Positions 35,778-42,893 of a stretch of 64,000 nt of DNA are shown here, one piece after another. Numbering within the stretch: the first letter of the stretch is position 1; every line of letters begins with the position of its first letter. Source of the stretch: RAM1 sp041905405. GTDB lineage: Bacteria; Pseudomonadota; Gammaproteobacteria; Burkholderiales; Burkholderiaceae_C. Made by a program: the position numbers and the translations under genes. The notes below the pieces were generated by a model. That model searched no databases and was not told the DNA's origin. It saw only the letters and a program-made list of their open reading frames with translations. The stretch lies in the NCBI GenBank assembly GCA_041905405.1, contig JAYRLC010000016.1, forward strand, positions 15,562-79,561, in the 5' to 3' direction.

Positions 35778-36602
35778 ATGAGCATTACCTACAAAGACGC
35801 CGAGGGCATTGCCGGCATGCGCGAGGCCTGCCGGCTCGCGTCCGAGGTGCTGGACTACCTGACGCCCTTCGTCAAGCCCGGCGTCACCACGCGCGAGATC
35901 GACCGCCTGGCCAACGAATACATGGTCAACGTGCAAGGCACGCGGTCGGCCACGCTGGGCTACCAGCCGCCCGGCTACCCGCCCTACCCCGCGTCGCTGT
36001 GCACGTCGCTCAACCATGTGGTGTGCCACGGCATCCCCAACGACAAGCCGCTGAAAAAAGGCGACATCATGAACATCGATGTCACCGTGATCACCAAAGA
36101 CGGCTGGTTCGGCGACAACAGCCGCATGTACCTGATCGGCGACGTGTCCATTGCCGCCAAACGCCTGTGCGCCATCACGTTCGAGGCCATGTGGCACGGC
36201 ATCACCAAGGTTCGCCCCGGCGCGCGGCTGGGCGACATCGGCTGGGCCATCCAGAAGTTCGCCGAAAGCAACGGCTACAGCGTGGTGCGCGAGTTCTGCG
36301 GCCACGGCATCGGCAAGGTCTTCCATGAGGAGCCGCAGGTGCTGCACTACGGAAAGCCCGGCACGCTGGAAGAACTCAAACCCGGCATGACCTTCACGAT
36401 CGAGCCCATGATCAACGCCGGTCGCCGCGACATCAAGGAAATGGGCGACGGCTGGACCATCGTGACCAAGGACCATTCGCTGTCCGCCCAGTGGGAGCAC
36501 ACCGTGCTGGTCACCGAGACCGGCTACGAAGTGCTCACGATGTCGGCCGGCAGCCCGCCGACGCCGGCGTTCGTGAACGCCCCCGCAGCCGCCGCCGTCT
36601 AG
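35778..36602 (+). CDS. map: Type I methionine aminopeptidase
   Basis: 274-aa metalloenzyme that removes initiator methionine from nascent proteins. The five metal ligands fall in GDIMNIDVTVITKDGWFGDN (two Asp), CGHGIGKVFHEEP (His), FTIEPMIN (Glu) and WEHTVLVTE (Glu). CTSLNHVVCHGIPN carries the substrate-facing histidine. The start MSITYKDAEGIAGMREACRL is chosen from family alignment by eye; in-frame sequence upstream is antisense to purL. It lies 23 bp before glnD and the pair is probably co-transcribed. Confidence 0.95.
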   Translation: MSITYKDAEGIAGMREACRLASEVLDYLTPFVKPGVTTREIDRLANEYMVNVQGTRSATLGYQPPGYPPYPASLCTSLNHVVCHGIPNDKPLKKGDIMNIDVTVITKDGWFGDNSRMYLIGDVSIAAKRLCAITFEAMWHGITKVRPGARLGDIGWAIQKFAESNGYSVVREFCGHGIGKVFHEEPQVLHYGKPGTLEELKPGMTFTIEPMINAGRRDIKEMGDGWTIVTKDHSLSAQWEHTVLVTETGYEVLTMSAGSPPTPAFVNAPAAAAV

Positions 36603-36625
36603 AACCGCCGTCAATTCAGGTCGTC

Positions 36626-39217
36626 ATGGCCGATATCCAGGTTCTGCGCGAAGACCTTCGCACCCGCAAGGCCGCCCTGCTGCAGTCGCTGCAGGCCGGT
36701 GGCGGCTCGACCCGCGGCATCCGCCGCCTGTTGCAAAGCCTGTCGGGCCTGGCCGACCAGACGCTGCAGGCGCTGTGGGCGCAGGCCGCGTTTCCCGATG
36801 GCTTCGCCCTGGTGGCGGTAGGCGGGTTCGGCCGGGGCGAGCTGTTCCCCCATTCCGACGTGGACGTGCTGCTGCTCATGCCCGACGGTGTATCCCCCGA
36901 TGCGGACGACGCGCTCAAGCGCCGGGTCGAGGAATTCATCGGCAACTGCTGGGATTGCGGGCTGGAGATCGGCTCCAGCGTGCGCACGCTGGCCGACTGC
37001 GTGGCCGAGGCCGAAAAAGACGTGACCGTGCAGACCTCACTGCTGGAGTCGCGCCTGGTGGCGGGCAACCGGCGGCTGTACACGCAGTTCACCAAGCGGT
37101 TCAACGCCGTGATGGACCCGCGGGCCTTCTACGTGGCCAAGACCCTGGAGCTGCGCCAGCGCCACACCAAGTTCGAGAACACCCCCTATGCGCTGGAGCC
37201 CAACTGCAAGGAATCCCCCGGCGGCCTGCGCGACCTGCAGGTGATCCTGTGGGTGGCCCGCGCGGCGGGCTTCGGCAAGACCTGGGACGAGCTGGCCCGC
37301 ACGGGCCTGGCGACACCGTTCGAGGCGCAGCAGATCAAGCGCAACGAGGCGCTGCTCAGCCTGATCCGCGCGCGGTTGCACGTGCTGTCGCACCGGCGCG
37401 AGGACCGGCTGGTGTTCGACCTGCAGACGACGGTGGCCGAGTCATTCGGCTACAGCAACCAGCTGGCGCCCGACGGCCGGGTGCTGTCGCGCGCCAGCGA
37501 GGCGCTGATGAAGCGCTACTACTGGGCGGCCAAGGCGGTCACGCAGCTCAACCAGATCCTGCTGCTGAACATCGAGGAGCGGCTGAACCCCAGCGCCCAT
37601 GAGCCGCGACCCATCAACGGCCGGTTCTCGGACAAGGCGGGCATGCTGGAAGTGGCCAGCGACGACCTGTACCAGAGGAATCCGCACGCGATCCTGGAAA
37701 CCTTTTTGCTGTACCAGCGCACCGTGGGCATCAAGGGCCTGTCGGCACGGACCCTGCGCGCGCTGTACAACGCGCGCGGGATCATGGACGCAAAGTTCCG
37801 CAACGACCCGGTGAACCACCAGCTGTTCATGGCGATCCTGCAGGAACCCAAGGGCATCACGCACGCCATGCGGCTGATGAACCAGACCTCGGTGCTGGGC
37901 CGCTACCTGTGGGTGTTCCGCAAGATCGTGGGGCAGATGCAGCACGACCTGTTCCACGTGTACACGGTGGACCAGCACATCCTGATGGTGCTGCGCAACG
38001 TGCGGCGGTTCTTCATTGCCGAGCACGCGCACGAATACCCGTTCTGCTCGCAGCTGGCGGCCGGCTGGGACAAGCCCTGGATCCTGTATGCCGCGGCGCT
38101 GTTTCACGACATCGCCAAGGGCCGAGGCGGCGACCATTCGGAGCTGGGCGCGCGGGACGTGCGCACCTTCTGCCGCCAGCATGGCGTGCACCGTGACGAA
38201 TGCAAGCTCATCGAATTCCTGGTGCATGAGCACCTGACCATGAGCCGCATAGCCCAGAAAGAAGACCTGAGCGACCCGGCGGTGATTGCCGCGTTCGCCA
38301 AGCGCGTGGGCAACGAGCGTTACCTCACGGCGCTGTACCTGCTGACCGTGGCCGACATCCGCGGCACCAGCCCCAAGGTCTGGAACGCCTGGAAGGGCAA
38401 GCTGCTGGAGGACCTGTACCGCTACACGCTGCGCGTGCTGGGCGGGCGGGCGCCGGACCCCGACGCCGAGATCGAATCCCGCAAGCGGGACGCGCTGGTC
38501 ATGCTGGCGCTGCATTCGCTGCCGCACGAGGCGCACAAGAAGCTCTGGGACACGCTGGACGTGGGTTATTTCATGCGGCACGACGCCGGCGACATTGCCT
38601 GGCACACGCGCATGCTGTCACGCCATGTGGGCACGGCCAAATGCATCGTGCGGGCCCGGCGTTCGGCCGTGGGCGAAGGCTTGCAGGTGCTGGTCTACAC
38701 ACCGGACCAGCCCGACCTGTTCGCGCGGATCTGCGGGTATTTCGACCAAGCGGGCTTCAGCATCCTGGATGCCAAGGTCCACACGGCCGCCAACGGCTAC
38801 GCGCTGGACACGTTCCAGGTCGTGACGTCCATGCTGCCCGAGCACTACCGCGAACTGATCGGCATGGTCGAAAGCGAGCTGGACCACACGATCGAGGAGC
38901 CCGGCCCCCTGCCCCCGCCCAGCCGCGGACGGGTATCGCGCCGGGTCAAGAGCTTTCCCATCGCGCCGCGCGTGCACCTGGCGCCGGACGAAAAGGCCCA
39001 GCGCTGGCTGCTCAGCATCTCGGCCAGCGACCGGGTCGGCCTGCTGTACAGCGTGGCGCGCGTGCTGGCCCGGCACAAGCTGAACCTGCAACTGGCCAAG
39101 GTTACGACCCTGGGCGAGCGCGTCGAGGACACGTTCCTGATCGACGGCCCCGAGCTGCAGCAGAACAAGGCGCAGATCGCCATCGAGACCGAACTCCTGG
39201 AAGCACTGGCCGCCTGA
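36626..39217 (+). CDS. glnD: Bifunctional uridylyltransferase/uridylyl-removing enzyme GlnD
   Basis: 863-aa nitrogen-status sensor that uridylylates PII proteins when glutamine is low and removes UMP when it is high. The nucleotidyltransferase site is VGGFGRGELFPHSDVDVLLL (about residue 65-85). The HD hydrolase domain has AALFHDIAKGRGGDHSELGA (about 490). Two C-terminal ACT domains (QVLVYTPDQPDLFARICGYF, then LLSISASDRVGLLYSVARVL) bind glutamine. Length matches other beta-proteobacterial GlnD. It follows map by 23 bp and is convergent with the roadblock operon. Confidence 0.95.
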   Translation: MADIQVLREDLRTRKAALLQSLQAGGGSTRGIRRLLQSLSGLADQTLQALWAQAAFPDGFALVAVGGFGRGELFPHSDVDVLLLMPDGVSPDADDALKRRVEEFIGNCWDCGLEIGSSVRTLADCVAEAEKDVTVQTSLLESRLVAGNRRLYTQFTKRFNAVMDPRAFYVAKTLELRQRHTKFENTPYALEPNCKESPGGLRDLQVILWVARAAGFGKTWDELARTGLATPFEAQQIKRNEALLSLIRARLHVLSHRREDRLVFDLQTTVAESFGYSNQLAPDGRVLSRASEALMKRYYWAAKAVTQLNQILLLNIEERLNPSAHEPRPINGRFSDKAGMLEVASDDLYQRNPHAILETFLLYQRTVGIKGLSARTLRALYNARGIMDAKFRNDPVNHQLFMAILQEPKGITHAMRLMNQTSVLGRYLWVFRKIVGQMQHDLFHVYTVDQHILMVLRNVRRFFIAEHAHEYPFCSQLAAGWDKPWILYAAALFHDIAKGRGGDHSELGARDVRTFCRQHGVHRDECKLIEFLVHEHLTMSRIAQKEDLSDPAVIAAFAKRVGNERYLTALYLLTVADIRGTSPKVWNAWKGKLLEDLYRYTLRVLGGRAPDPDAEIESRKRDALVMLALHSLPHEAHKKLWDTLDVGYFMRHDAGDIAWHTRMLSRHVGTAKCIVRARRSAVGEGLQVLVYTPDQPDLFARICGYFDQAGFSILDAKVHTAANGYALDTFQVVTSMLPEHYRELIGMVESELDHTIEEPGPLPPPSRGRVSRRVKSFPIAPRVHLAPDEKAQRWLLSISASDRVGLLYSVARVLARHKLNLQLAKVTTLGERVEDTFLIDGPELQQNKAQIAIETELLEALAA

Positions 39218-39235
39218 GCCCGGCCTGGGCCCGGC

Positions 39236-39595
39236 TCAGAAGGTGATGTCGCGTTCCACGTCGGCCAGCTTGCGGCGGGCCAGCGCCAGGTTGGACTTGC
39301 CCTTGTCCAGCACGAAGTACATGAACACGCCTTCCTTGCGGGCCAGGGGGCGGATCAGGTGGTACTGCTTGCCCAAGGTGATGAGGATGTCCTCGATCAC
39401 GTCGTTCAGGCCGAGCGAACGCATGGTTTTCATCTTGGCACGCACGACTTCGGTGTTGCCGGCGGCCGCCACCTCCAGGTCCACGCCGCTGCCGGCCGCG
39501 CCCAGCATCATGCCGCTTCCCGAGTCGACGACCGAGGCGCACAGCGCGCCGTCGATGGTGAGCAGCTCATCCAGGGTTTGTTTGATCGTAGCCAT
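39236..39595 (-). CDS. Roadblock/LC7 domain protein (third of three)
   Basis: 119-aa single-domain protein with the longin-like roadblock fold: LLTIDGALCASVVDSGSGMM at the start and HLIRPLARKEGVFMYFVLDK in the later strands. MglB-like roadblock proteins act as GTPase-activating partners or scaffolds of small GTPases. It is the most canonical roadblock of the operon and the last gene, 54 bp after the second. That larger gap has its own AAGGA-type ribosome site, so its level may differ from the others. Confidence 0.85.
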   Translation of the reverse strand: MATIKQTLDELLTIDGALCASVVDSGSGMMLGAAGSGVDLEVAAAGNTEVVRAKMKTMRSLGLNDVIEDILITLGKQYHLIRPLARKEGVFMYFVLDKGKSNLALARRKLADVERDITF

Positions 39596-39649
39596 GCGGC
39601 ATCCTTTTCTTCTTGTGCCGTGAATGGGGAGAGCCTTGATGCGCCACGG

Positions 39650-40033
39650 TCAGAACGCGTCAGGGTTTGCAAATTCCTGCTGGACCAGCCCGCGCAGCAA
39701 CGCGATGCGGATCGGCCAGGTTGAAAAGTCGATGCGGCCGCGCTCGGCCAGCGTGACCAGCACCATCCCCCGGCCGCAGGGCAGCAGGTTGATCGCGCCG
39801 TGCTCGTGCGCCACCACGATGCCGCACACCGCGCCCAGGCTCGAAAACAGCCGCCCGTTGCGCGCATGCAGTTGCCAGTAGTCGCGCGCCGCTTCCACCA
39901 GGGGTTCGGCGCCGGGGTCATTGGCCACCGAATGCAGCACCATGCCCGTGGCGGCGTCCACTAGCGCGCAGCTGAGCACGCCGGGCACGGCGCCCAGGCG
40001 CCGGACCTCCTGCCCGATGTCGCCGGCTTTCAT
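39650..40033 (-). CDS. Divergent roadblock/LC7-like protein (second of three)
   Basis: 127-aa protein. IGQEVRRLGAVPGVLSCALV and DAATGMVLHS fit the N-terminal helix and first strands of a roadblock domain, with GAINLLPCGRGMVLVTLAE as later strands. The central helix contains an aromatic-rich DYWQLHARNGRLFSSLG unlike the classical family. It overlaps the gene upstream by four bases. Probably forms hetero- or homodimers within the module; inferred from context. Confidence 0.72.
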   Translation of the reverse strand: MKAGDIGQEVRRLGAVPGVLSCALVDAATGMVLHSVANDPGAEPLVEAARDYWQLHARNGRLFSSLGAVCGIVVAHEHGAINLLPCGRGMVLVTLAERGRIDFSTWPIRIALLRGLVQQEFANPDAF

Positions 40034-40416
40034 GCGGCCGCCAGCCGCCGGGCCTGCTCCGCGGCGCCATAGGCCACCTGGGCCAGGATGGCGTTGCCAT
40101 CGGCGATGACATTGATCACCAGCTGGACGTCACTGCGATCCACGGCCGCGACATGCACGAATCCGTCGTTGGCGCCTACGGTCACATGGCGGCAGCCGGT
40201 CAGGCGTCCCTCCTGGACGACTACCGCGCCAATCGCGGCGATGGAGCTGGCCATCGCGGCAACACGCGCGGCATCGACGCCTCGCGATACCGAGCTGGCC
40301 ATGTCAAAGCCGTCAGCCGTGGCCACCACGACGGCGACGACGCCGCTCAATTCCGCCAGGCTGGACACAGCCTGCGCCGCAGCGTGGCGCAAGGATTCGT
40401 TCAAGGGTGCGCTCAT
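40030..40416 (-). CDS. Roadblock/LC7-like protein (first of three)
   Basis: 128-aa alanine/valine-rich protein: LAELSGVVAVVVATADGFDM, then SSIAAIGAVVVQEGRLTGCR and DVQLVINVIADGNAILAQVA. This is the strand-helix pattern of CvnB/MglB-type roadblock proteins. It overlaps the GTPase gene by four bases upstream and the next roadblock gene by four bases downstream, implying balanced synthesis with the GTPase. Confidence 0.8.
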   Translation of the reverse strand: MSAPLNESLRHAAAQAVSSLAELSGVVAVVVATADGFDMASSVSRGVDAARVAAMASSIAAIGAVVVQEGRLTGCRHVTVGANDGFVHVAAVDRSDVQLVINVIADGNAILAQVAYGAAEQARRLAAA

Positions 40417-40955
40417 GCGGCGTTGTCCTGGTGCTGGCTTTCCGCCTGGGCCAGCAACGTATCGACAAGCATGAGCACGTCGTCGCGCTGCCGGACGTCC
40501 ACCGGCAGCACGGGAACCACAATCCCTCGCGCGCCCAGCCGTTCGGCGAATGCATCGATACCGGGTTCAGGGTGTGTCTCGTGCCGGCCGACCCCCACGA
40601 CACAGGGCATACGGCCCAACTCGTCCGCGAAGCCATTGGCATACACATCAAGGTCCGCCAGGGGATCAGGTCGGGAATTGTCAATCAGCAGCACAAGGCC
40701 CAGCGCGTCGGTTGCCAGAATGCGCCACATGAAATCAAAACGCGCTTGCCCGGGCGTGCCAAACAGGCGGACCCGGCTGCCATCGTCCAGCGTAATGAGC
40801 CCGAAATCCAGCCCCACCGTCGTCGTCGCCTTGTTGAGCGACCCGTCCGTGTTCGCCACATCGGTGGACACCACCGGTGACTCGCTGATGGCGCCGATGG
40901 CCGTGGTCTTGCCTGCGCCCGCCGTGCCTGAAAAGACGATCTTGTACTCTTTCAT
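40413..40955 (-). CDS. Small Ras-like GTPase (COG2229/CvnD-MglA type)
   Basis: 180-aa P-loop GTPase. G1 is FSGTAGAGKTTAIGAI. A switch I threonine is in NKATTTVGLDFG, and switch II reads LFGTPGQARFDFMWRIL with the TPGQ form typical of the COG2229 family. The usual NKxD guanine motif is replaced by VGVGRHETH, as is common in this family, so it is not a sign of decay. The start at 40955 is chosen where the domain begins and overlaps the upstream gene (ATGA). The partner roadblock proteins follow directly, indicating a GTPase switch module. Confidence 0.88.
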   Translation of the reverse strand: MKEYKIVFSGTAGAGKTTAIGAISESPVVSTDVANTDGSLNKATTTVGLDFGLITLDDGSRVRLFGTPGQARFDFMWRILATDALGLVLLIDNSRPDPLADLDVYANGFADELGRMPCVVGVGRHETHPEPGIDAFAERLGARGIVVPVLPVDVRQRDDVLMLVDTLLAQAESQHQDNAA

Positions 40956-41650
40956 GCGGCCCCGGCGAGTCCGAGTCTGCGGCGCAGGCTGTGCAGCAGG
41001 CCGGCTGGCGCATTGGGTCGGCGCGGTGCGGGCGTGGGTGCGTCGCTGACCACGGACGCGGTCACACCAGGTTCGGGATTGGGCACGGGGGCCCATACAA
41101 GCAACTGGTGGGCGTCCATGTGACGCATGAACGCCAGGCAAGCGTCCTGCTTGGCGCCGCTGAGTTCGCTCAGCCGGTCCGCCGTCAGGCTGGCACTTGA
41201 CAGCATGGTGGCCATGCGCAGGTAGGCGCGATCCTCTTTCAGCAGGTCCCACGATGGCCAGCGCCGCAGGCGGGCCGCGCCACCAGGAGTGCCGGCATTT
41301 CCGGGCACCAATGATGGCTCGGCTGCGCAAACAGACGCTGACGCAGCCGAGGGGACCGGCGCATTGTGACGTGCTGATTCAGCATTCAGCAGCGCAACCA
41401 GAGCCTCGGCGCGTATGGGTCGCCGCAGCACGGGTTCCGGCTCGGGAATGCCTTCCCGCAGAATGCAGATTTGCGCCCTGCCGTCCGCCAGAGTGCCGTC
41501 GTAGGCGGCACCATCCGTCAGCTGGACATCGCATGGGCCCTCTTGCGTGACGGTCCATCCACACGTGAGCATGGAGCTCAATCGCACGATGGATTTGACA
41601 AGCGCAACTTCAGGCGCAGGCAGGCCCCGCAGGCCCAGCACCATGCTCAT
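40952..41650 (-). CDS. Uncharacterised 232-aa protein heading the GTPase-roadblock operon
   Basis: Not assigned to a family with confidence. The N-terminal ~90 residues (VALVKSIVRLSSMLTCGWTV, then DGRAQICILREG) look like a small alpha/beta domain. The middle (about 95-135) is Ala/Pro-rich linker. Residues about 140-195, with AYLRMATMLSSASLTADRLS and GAKQDACLAFMRHMDAHQLL, look like a winged-helix segment of the kind found in CvnC/DUF742 proteins. The tail is Pro- and Arg-rich. The ATG at 41650 has AAAGGA upstream. It is translationally coupled to the GTPase. Confidence 0.7.
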   Translation of the reverse strand: MSMVLGLRGLPAPEVALVKSIVRLSSMLTCGWTVTQEGPCDVQLTDGAAYDGTLADGRAQICILREGIPEPEPVLRRPIRAEALVALLNAESARHNAPVPSAASASVCAAEPSLVPGNAGTPGGAARLRRWPSWDLLKEDRAYLRMATMLSSASLTADRLSELSGAKQDACLAFMRHMDAHQLLVWAPVPNPEPGVTASVVSDAPTPAPRRPNAPAGLLHSLRRRLGLAGAA

Positions 41651-41761
41651 GGCGGAATCCTTTTTCTTCGCAGCGGCCGGCATCAAACCGACCGGTGTCA
41701 ATGTATTGGCGTAGTCGCGGGTGACGGGCTGGCACTCGCGCTACTGCGTGTTTTGTGGATG

Positions 41762-41790
41762 GTAAGGTAACAAATTGCAAGCAACCTTAC
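41762..41790. promoter_or_regulatory. 29-bp dyad upstream of the GTPase-roadblock operon
   Basis: Perfect 7-bp arms GTAAGGT (41762-41768) and ACCTTAC (41784-41790) enclose 15 bases with a central TTGCAA palindrome. It lies in the AT-rich 222-bp gap between def and the operon; a TATAAG box on the minus strand (41850-41845) may be the promoter, placing the dyad in the leader. A possible operator or RNA hairpin. Confidence 0.45.
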
Positions 41791-41872
41791 GCAATCCAAG
41801 ACTTTGGTGTGGGGTGTCCGGTATCCGTGACATATTGCACATCACTTATACGCAGTTGGCACGCTAACAGAT

Positions 41873-42412
41873 TCAGTCGTCTTCTACCGCATCAATTCCG
41901 GGAAAGAGGACTTCCGTGTAACCAAACCGGCTGAAGTCACGCACCCGCATCGGATAGAGCTTTCCAATCAGATGGTCGCACTCGTGCTGCACGACCCGGG
42001 CATGAAACCCCTCGGCGAGCCGGTTGATGGGGTCGCCATACGGGTCGAACCCCGTGTAGCGGATGCGCGACCAGCGCGGCACGATCCCGCGCAAGCCGGG
42101 CACGGACAGGCAGCCTTCCCAACCCTCCTCCTCGTCCGCGCCCTGCGGCGTGATCACGGGGTTGAGGAGCACCGTGCGCGGCACGGGCGGCGCATCGGGG
42201 TAGCGCGGATTGACCGTGTCGGTGCCGAAGATCACCAGTTGCAGGTCCACGCCGATCTGCGGCGCAGCCAGGCCGGCACCGTTCACGGCATGCATGGTTT
42301 CGAACATGTCACGCACCAGCAGATGCAGCTCGGGTGTGTCGAAGGCCGCAACCGGCTGGGCCACGCGCAGCAGGCGCGGATCGCCCATCTTGAGAATTTC
42401 ACGAACAGTCAT
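41873..42412 (-). CDS. def: Peptide deformylase
   Basis: 179-aa metalloenzyme that removes the N-formyl group from nascent proteins. Motif 1 is GAGLAAPQIGV, motif 2 EGWEGCLSVPGLRG (cysteine ligand) and motif 3 VQHECDHLIG (two His ligands and catalytic Glu). The start MTVREILKMGDPRLLRV at 42412 is the family-consistent one; an upstream in-frame start would add four residues. It is a stand-alone copy, away from fmt. Confidence 0.94.
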   Translation of the reverse strand: MTVREILKMGDPRLLRVAQPVAAFDTPELHLLVRDMFETMHAVNGAGLAAPQIGVDLQLVIFGTDTVNPRYPDAPPVPRTVLLNPVITPQGADEEEGWEGCLSVPGLRGIVPRWSRIRYTGFDPYGDPINRLAEGFHARVVQHECDHLIGKLYPMRVRDFSRFGYTEVLFPGIDAVEDD

Positions 42413-42458
42413 GAGTGCCAGCAACCCAAAGCATTAAGCATACCGGCACAATGCCGGC

Positions 42459-42881
42459 ATGACCCCGCTTCCCTCGCCCGCCCCCCTGCCCGCGCCCCTG
42501 CGCTGGCTGCTGCTGGGCCTGGCCATCCTGTGTCTGGGCCTGGGTGTGATCGGCCTGTTCCTGCCGGTGCTGCCCACGGTGCCCTTTCTGCTGGTGGCGG
42601 CGTGGGCCGCCGCGCGCAGCTCGCCGCGGCTTCTGGCCTGGCTGGAGGAGCATCCGCACTTTGGCGAGTCGCTGCGCGACTGGCGGCGCGGCGGCGTGGT
42701 CCGGCGCCGCGCCAAATGGACGGCCACCGTGGTCATGAGCGCCAGCGCCGTGTCGCTGCTGGTGTTTGTGAAAATCCGCTGGGCAGCCCTGCTGGCCATT
42801 GCCTGCATGGCGGCGGTGCTGGTATGGCTGTGGCTGCGGCCCGAAGCTTCGCCCACCACCCAGGGGTCGGCGGCTGACTAG
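42459..42881 (+). CDS. DUF454 (YbaN-like) small membrane protein
   Basis: 140-aa inner-membrane protein of the YbaN/DUF454 family: LRWLLLGLAILCLGLGVIGL, then FLPVLPTVPFLLVAAWAAAR with the characteristic LP-LPTVPFLL motif and a second hydrophobic region at about 85-125. Function unknown. CACAAT ends six bases before the ATG and no Shine-Dalgarno is present. Divergent from def and convergent with ligA. Confidence 0.9.
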   Translation: MTPLPSPAPLPAPLRWLLLGLAILCLGLGVIGLFLPVLPTVPFLLVAAWAAARSSPRLLAWLEEHPHFGESLRDWRRGGVVRRRAKWTATVVMSASAVSLLVFVKIRWAALLAIACMAAVLVWLWLRPEASPTTQGSAAD

Positions 42882-42893
42882 GGCCTGTTCACA

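Noticed and set aside
40413..40955. Loss of the NKxD motif in the small GTPase as a sign of inactivation
   Set aside because: COG2229/CvnD-type GTPases commonly lack this motif; the P-loop and switch II are intact.
41873..42412. HECDH instead of a more common HEXDH residue in peptide deformylase as a defect
   Set aside because: The variable position is not a ligand; both histidines, the glutamate and the EGCLS cysteine are present.
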